From NCBI GenBank assembly GCA_028690885.1, contig JAQVAJ010000035.1:1-9249 (forward strand): a stretch of 9,249 nucleotides of DNA, written 5' to 3'. The notes under the pieces were generated by a model that had not been told where the DNA came from, ran no database searches, and saw only the letters and a program-made list of their open reading frames with translations. Positions 6,397 through 9,249 of this stretch are shown piece after piece; position 1 is the first letter of the stretch; every line of letters starts with the position of its first letter. Origin of the DNA: Clostridia bacterium. Its GTDB lineage: Bacteria > Bacillota > Clostridia > DUPQ01. The position numbers and the translations under genes were made by a program.

Positions 6397-7626
6397 ATGT
6401 ATTTTCACAGGCATATAGAACCGGTAGTTGAAAGAATTGCAAAACGAAAATCAGTTATTGTCTTAACAGGAGCAAGACAAGTAGGAAAATCTACAATGCT
6501 AAAGGAAGTATATAGCGGTATTAATTATGTTACCCTTAATACTTCATTAATAAGGGAAAGTGCTAAAGATAATCCTTCCTTGTTTTTTGATATAAACAAA
6601 CCGCCTGTTATTGTTGATGAAATACAAAAAGCGGGAGAACTTTTTGAATATATAAAAGATATTGTTGACGAGGGAAAAACAAAAGGCCAGTTTTATCTTA
6701 CCGGTTCACAGAGCATGAAATTAATGAAAAATGTCACAGATAGCTTAGCTGGTCGTGCAGGTATCATAAAAATGCTTGGTCTTTCAATGCGTGAATTAAA
6801 CGAAAGTAAGTGGAGAAAGCCATTTTTACCTGTTTTAGAAGATATGATGAACGAAGAGAAAAAAACTGTTAAATGTGATTATATGGAATTTGTTTCATTC
6901 ATTCACAAAGGATTCTATCCTGAACTTTATGAAACAGAAAGTGACCTGCATGACTGGGCGGATTTCTATAGTTCATATTTCCAGACATATATAGAGAAGG
7001 ATATAAAAGATGTACTAAATATCCAGGATGAATCTGCTTTTATTAAATTTATAAAAGCTGTTGCATCACGAACAGGTGAAGTACTAAATATGTCTGCTAT
7101 ATCTGAAATCTGCGGAAAAGATGATAAAACAGTGCGATCATGGTTATCTGTGCTCGAATCTAGCGGGCTTGTTTATCTTCTAGAACCGTATTATAACAAC
7201 TTTAATAAGAGGCTTACTAAATCACCAAAGCTATATTTTCTTGATACTGGTCTTGTTTGCTGGCTTCTTGGATGGAATACTCCTGAACAGCTTGTTAATG
7301 GAGCTATGTGGGGACATATCTTTGAAAGTTATGTCTTTGCTGAGATATTAAAAAGCTACTATAATGATGGTATTGTAAAGCCACCATTATATTATTATCG
7401 TGATATTGATAAGAATGAAATTGATCTTTTAGTGGAGAACGGAGATTTTCTTCACCCAGTAGAAATCAAGACCACGAGTAATCCGACAAAATCCATGGTA
7501 AAGGCTTTTAGATGCCTCGAAAAGAACCCTATAAAAAAAGTCGGGACTGGAGCATTAATCTGTTTTACAAAAGAACTGCTTCCTTTATCAGAGAATACCT
7601 GGATGCTGCCAGTACAATTGATTTAA
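6397..7626 (+). CDS. AAA+ ATPase of the DUF4143 family with PD-(D/E)XK-like C-terminus
   Basis: From the start chosen here (ATG 6397) the protein is 409 aa and begins close to the first domain, as is usual for this family. Walker A is GARQVGKST (25-33, Lys31). Walker B is VIVDE (71-75). FYLTGSQ (99-105) and SLAGR (116-120) are the familiar sensor and Arg-containing motifs. A winged-helix-like segment spans about 225-262. The DUF4143 part contains YFLDTGL (280-286) and then a PD-(D/E)XK-like set: Glu310, Asp343 in EIDLL, and Glu356/Lys358 in VEIK. Members are widespread, often solitary and often multi-copy, with no settled function; mobile-element or defence links have been suggested. This copy stands alone with its own promoter and appears intact. 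The ATPase/DUF4143 call is firm; nuclease activity is not shown. Confidence 0.92.
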   Translation: MYFHRHIEPVVERIAKRKSVIVLTGARQVGKSTMLKEVYSGINYVTLNTSLIRESAKDNPSLFFDINKPPVIVDEIQKAGELFEYIKDIVDEGKTKGQFYLTGSQSMKLMKNVTDSLAGRAGIIKMLGLSMRELNESKWRKPFLPVLEDMMNEEKKTVKCDYMEFVSFIHKGFYPELYETESDLHDWADFYSSYFQTYIEKDIKDVLNIQDESAFIKFIKAVASRTGEVLNMSAISEICGKDDKTVRSWLSVLESSGLVYLLEPYYNNFNKRLTKSPKLYFLDTGLVCWLLGWNTPEQLVNGAMWGHIFESYVFAEILKSYYNDGIVKPPLYYYRDIDKNEIDLLVENGDFLHPVEIKTTSNPTKSMVKAFRCLEKNPIKKVGTGALICFTKELLPLSENTWMLPVQLI

Positions 7627-7653
7627 TATTAAAGAAGTAAAATAAAACACATT

Positions 7654-7665
7654 TGTCAGTTGACA
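7654..7665 (+). promoter_or_regulatory. Inverted repeat overlapping the -35 box of the SLH gene promoter
   Basis: TGTCAGTTGACA has 5-bp arms around a 2-nt centre and includes the whole -35 hexamer TTGACA. A protein bound here would compete with RNA polymerase. It may be a coincidence of the -35 sequence. Confidence 0.3.
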
Positions 7666-7688
7666 TATAATGGCAATAATATTAGTAT
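7660..7688 (+). promoter_or_regulatory. Promoter for the SLH-domain gene
   Basis: A perfect -35, TTGACA (7660-7665), 17 bp, then TAGTAT (7683-7688, four of six matches to TATAAT). The predicted start near 7695 leaves a leader of only about 14 nt to ATG 7709. The longer in-frame ATG at 7670 would lie upstream of that transcription start. Confidence 0.7.
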
Positions 7689-7697
7689 GGCATTCGA

Positions 7698-7704
7698 AAA
7701 GGAG
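7698..7704 (+). promoter_or_regulatory. Ribosome binding site that fixes the SLH protein start
   Basis: AAAGGAG ends 4 nt before ATG 7709. The first residues after that ATG (MKKIAKNK plus a hydrophobic core) form a proper signal peptide, whereas starting at 7670 would put 13 extra residues in front of it. Confidence 0.85.
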
Positions 7705-7708
7705 TGTC

Positions 7709-8893
7709 ATGAAAAAGATTGCAAAGAACAAGTTGGTATTAGTATTAATCATATGCATAATTGCATTAAGCAGTATAAGCATAACAAGTGTAAAAGCCCA
7801 AGGATCCAAATTTATAGACATAGAATCCACAGGCTGGTATTTTGAACCAGTTATACAGTTATATGGTATGAATATTATTGATGGGTATCCTGATAACACA
7901 TTCAAGCCTGATGGTAATGTTAAAACAGATGAGCTTATAAAAATGATAATAAAAGCATTAGGTTTTGATATCCAAAACTTTGAAGGTTACTGGGCTCAAA
8001 ACTACATAGATAAAGCTGAAGATATAGGCATGCTTAAAAATTTCGATGAAACAGAATATGCAATTGATATAAACAGAGGGCAGGCTGCTATACTCATATC
8101 CAATGCAATGACTTATCTTAATGAACCTGAATATGATACTCAGAATATATATCCCTTTGATTTAGGTATGTATACACCAGAAAAATATATTAATCCCATT
8201 AAACAGTGTTACAGTGCTGGTATTATAAATGGTTTTGAGGATTTTACATTCAGGTTCAATGAAACGCTTACAAGGGCACAGGCATGTACCTTGATTATAA
8301 AGCTGATTGATAAAGATAAAAGAGATGCTTCTGTAAGACTGGACTGCTCATTTTTAGATAACACGACACAGGATAATATAAAGTATGTCGGTGTTGGGTA
8401 TGATGAGTTGTCTGATGCTATAAAAAGTACGCTTTTACAGGTGAAGGATGACATAGGTTATACCGTCGTAGAAAAAAGGGCATATGAGACAAAAACCACA
8501 TATGAGATCAGATATCACAAATCCAGTCTGTATTCCAATCCTTCATACTGCATGTTCGCATTCAGGTTTTTTGAAGGTGAAACAGGTTATCCTGAAACAC
8601 AGTGGGGTTATGACACAATGTTTTTAAAGCTGGAATTGAAGTCCTTAGATTGGGATGACGGGATTCCTGTCTCTTACTATAAATCCAAAGTTAAAAATGC
8701 AGTATGTGCAGCCTTATTTGAATATATCCCATATGATATAGCTGATTACATAATAAAGAAGTATGACATCTTAAGGTCATTGAGAACTTCGGATGCATAT
8801 AACCTTTTAGAGGACAACACAAATGACTCTTTAAGGTATGTATTCTTTACAATGGAGAATGTAATAGGTAATTTTACTTTTTCGTGCAAATAG
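7709..8893 (+). CDS. Secreted SLH-domain protein with an unrecognised C-terminal domain
   Basis: The 394-aa protein begins with a signal peptide (MKKIAKNK, hydrophobic to about residue 22, likely cleavage SVKA-QG at 30/31). Three SLH repeats follow at about 35-86 (FIDIES...IIDGYPDNTFKPDGNV), 93-134 and 148-201 (AGIINGFEDFTFRFNETLTRAQ). SLH triplets normally bind secondary cell-wall polysaccharide and hold proteins on the surface. The TRAE-type motif is well kept only in repeat 3 (TRAQ, 188-191); repeat 1 has TDEL and repeat 2 has NRGQ, so binding may be weakened. Residues about 205-394 match no family I recognise. That part holds Cys213, Cys281, Cys333 and Cys393, an aromatic-rich segment near 260-305 and a helical stretch near 325-357. 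The start at 7709 is supported by AAAGGAG and the promoter position. It is probably co-transcribed with the Cys-rich gene 64 bp downstream. Confidence 0.88.
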   Translation: MKKIAKNKLVLVLIICIIALSSISITSVKAQGSKFIDIESTGWYFEPVIQLYGMNIIDGYPDNTFKPDGNVKTDELIKMIIKALGFDIQNFEGYWAQNYIDKAEDIGMLKNFDETEYAIDINRGQAAILISNAMTYLNEPEYDTQNIYPFDLGMYTPEKYINPIKQCYSAGIINGFEDFTFRFNETLTRAQACTLIIKLIDKDKRDASVRLDCSFLDNTTQDNIKYVGVGYDELSDAIKSTLLQVKDDIGYTVVEKRAYETKTTYEIRYHKSSLYSNPSYCMFAFRFFEGETGYPETQWGYDTMFLKLELKSLDWDDGIPVSYYKSKVKNAVCAALFEYIPYDIADYIIKKYDILRSLRTSDAYNLLEDNTNDSLRYVFFTMENVIGNFTFSCK

Positions 8894-8957
8894 GTAAATG
8901 AAAAAGAAAAATATACATAGAAAACTATAAATAACAGAAGTTAATGGAGAAGATAAT

Positions 8958-9249
8958 ATGAAAAAAGGTATCCTGTCTTTAATTACGATAATTTTACTGC
9001 TAAGTATATGTACAAATGCTCTAGCATATTGTGAGACATATGAACTGACCGGAGAGCATATGAATGCTTCATATATTTCTGATGAGCATACCTCAAGAGG
9101 ACACGCTTATGGATATATCTGTCAGGACTGCGGTCTTATAACCATTCTAGGCTACAAATATATATCAACATGCTGCCAGTGTACGGGAAATCATAATTAC
9201 TGTCTATTCTCTATAGGGCCTCATACAGCTCAGGGGCATCTATTTACCC
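8958..9249 (+). CDS. Secreted Cys/His-rich protein, 3' partial
   Basis: The first 97 codons are present and the frame is open to the window edge. GGAGA (8946-8950) lies 7 nt before the ATG. A signal peptide is clear: MKKG, a hydrophobic core (5-18) and likely cleavage ALA-YC at 23/24. The exported part is unusually rich in Cys and His: Cys25, 55, 58, 72, 73, 75 and 82, and His34, 44, 49, 79, 89 and 94. Cys55-x2-Cys58 and Cys72-x2-Cys75, 13 residues apart, form a zinc-ribbon-like pair, followed by TGNHNYC. Binding of a metal such as zinc, or disulphide bonding outside the cell, would both fit. I do not recognise the family. It follows the SLH gene by 64 bp with no visible terminator, so it probably belongs to the same transcript. 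Confidence 0.75.
   Translation, partial: MKKGILSLITIILLLSICTNALAYCETYELTGEHMNASYISDEHTSRGHAYGYICQDCGLITILGYKYISTCCQCTGNHNYCLFSIGPHTAQGHLFT

Noticed and set aside
6203..6442. A 79-aa - strand frame across the promoter region of the DUF4143 gene.
   Set aside because: It crosses the promoter, the palindrome and the start of a firm gene, and its translation looks like low-complexity noise.
7660..7845. A 61-aa + strand frame starting in the SLH promoter.
   Set aside because: It overlaps the signal-peptide coding region of the SLH gene in another frame, has no ribosome binding site, and its Lys/His/Cys-rich translation resembles no protein.
8894..8957. Possible terminator or promoter between the SLH gene and the Cys-rich gene.
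   Set aside because: I see no GC stem and no acceptable promoter in these 64 bp. It reads as a plain A-rich intergenic spacer.

Overview
The window looks like chromosomal DNA from a low-GC Gram-positive anaerobe, most likely a member of the Clostridia. The reasons are strong AGGAGG-type ribosome binding sites, lipoproteins with a Gram-positive lipobox, an S-layer-homology (SLH) protein, and an RHS core of the Firmicute type. All nine supported genes are on the + strand. No rRNA, tRNA, CRISPR array or insertion sequence is visible.

Layout. (1) Positions 1-149 hold the C-terminal tail of a LamG/concanavalin A-like lectin-fold protein. It is followed after 13 bp by an alpha/beta hydrolase of the proline-iminopeptidase type (163-1128). 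(2) A candidate extended -10 promoter precedes a tight three-gene operon (1267-2887): an 88-aa hypothetical protein, a DUF3108-like lipoprotein and an HD-domain phosphohydrolase. The operon ends at a clear intrinsic terminator (2963-2985). (3) A strikingly AT-rich island (about 3000-6150) starts with a duplicated 34-bp promoter element. It carries two exported proteins: a small RHS protein with a SleB-like cell-wall-hydrolase C-terminus (3164-4534), and a 527-aa lipoprotein with FG-GAP/EF-hand-like Asp-rich loops (4566-6149). A weaker terminator closes it. (4) A solitary AAA+ ATPase of the DUF4143 family (start corrected to 6397) has its own near-consensus promoter. (5) An SLH-domain secreted protein (start corrected to 7709) also has a good promoter. 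A secreted Cys/His-rich protein follows it and runs off the end of the window (8958 onward).

Most of the genes encode exported or cell-surface proteins: the lectin fragment (inferred), two lipoproteins, the RHS-hydrolase, the SLH protein and the Cys-rich protein. The most interesting unit is the RHS-hydrolase/lipoprotein pair. It could be a miniature secreted peptidoglycan-targeting toxin with a surface-anchored immunity or accessory lipoprotein, although a role in the cell's own wall remodelling or spore biology is an equally serious alternative. Motif readings come from inspection only. No database search was possible, and GC contrasts come from hand counts of a few 60-base lines.
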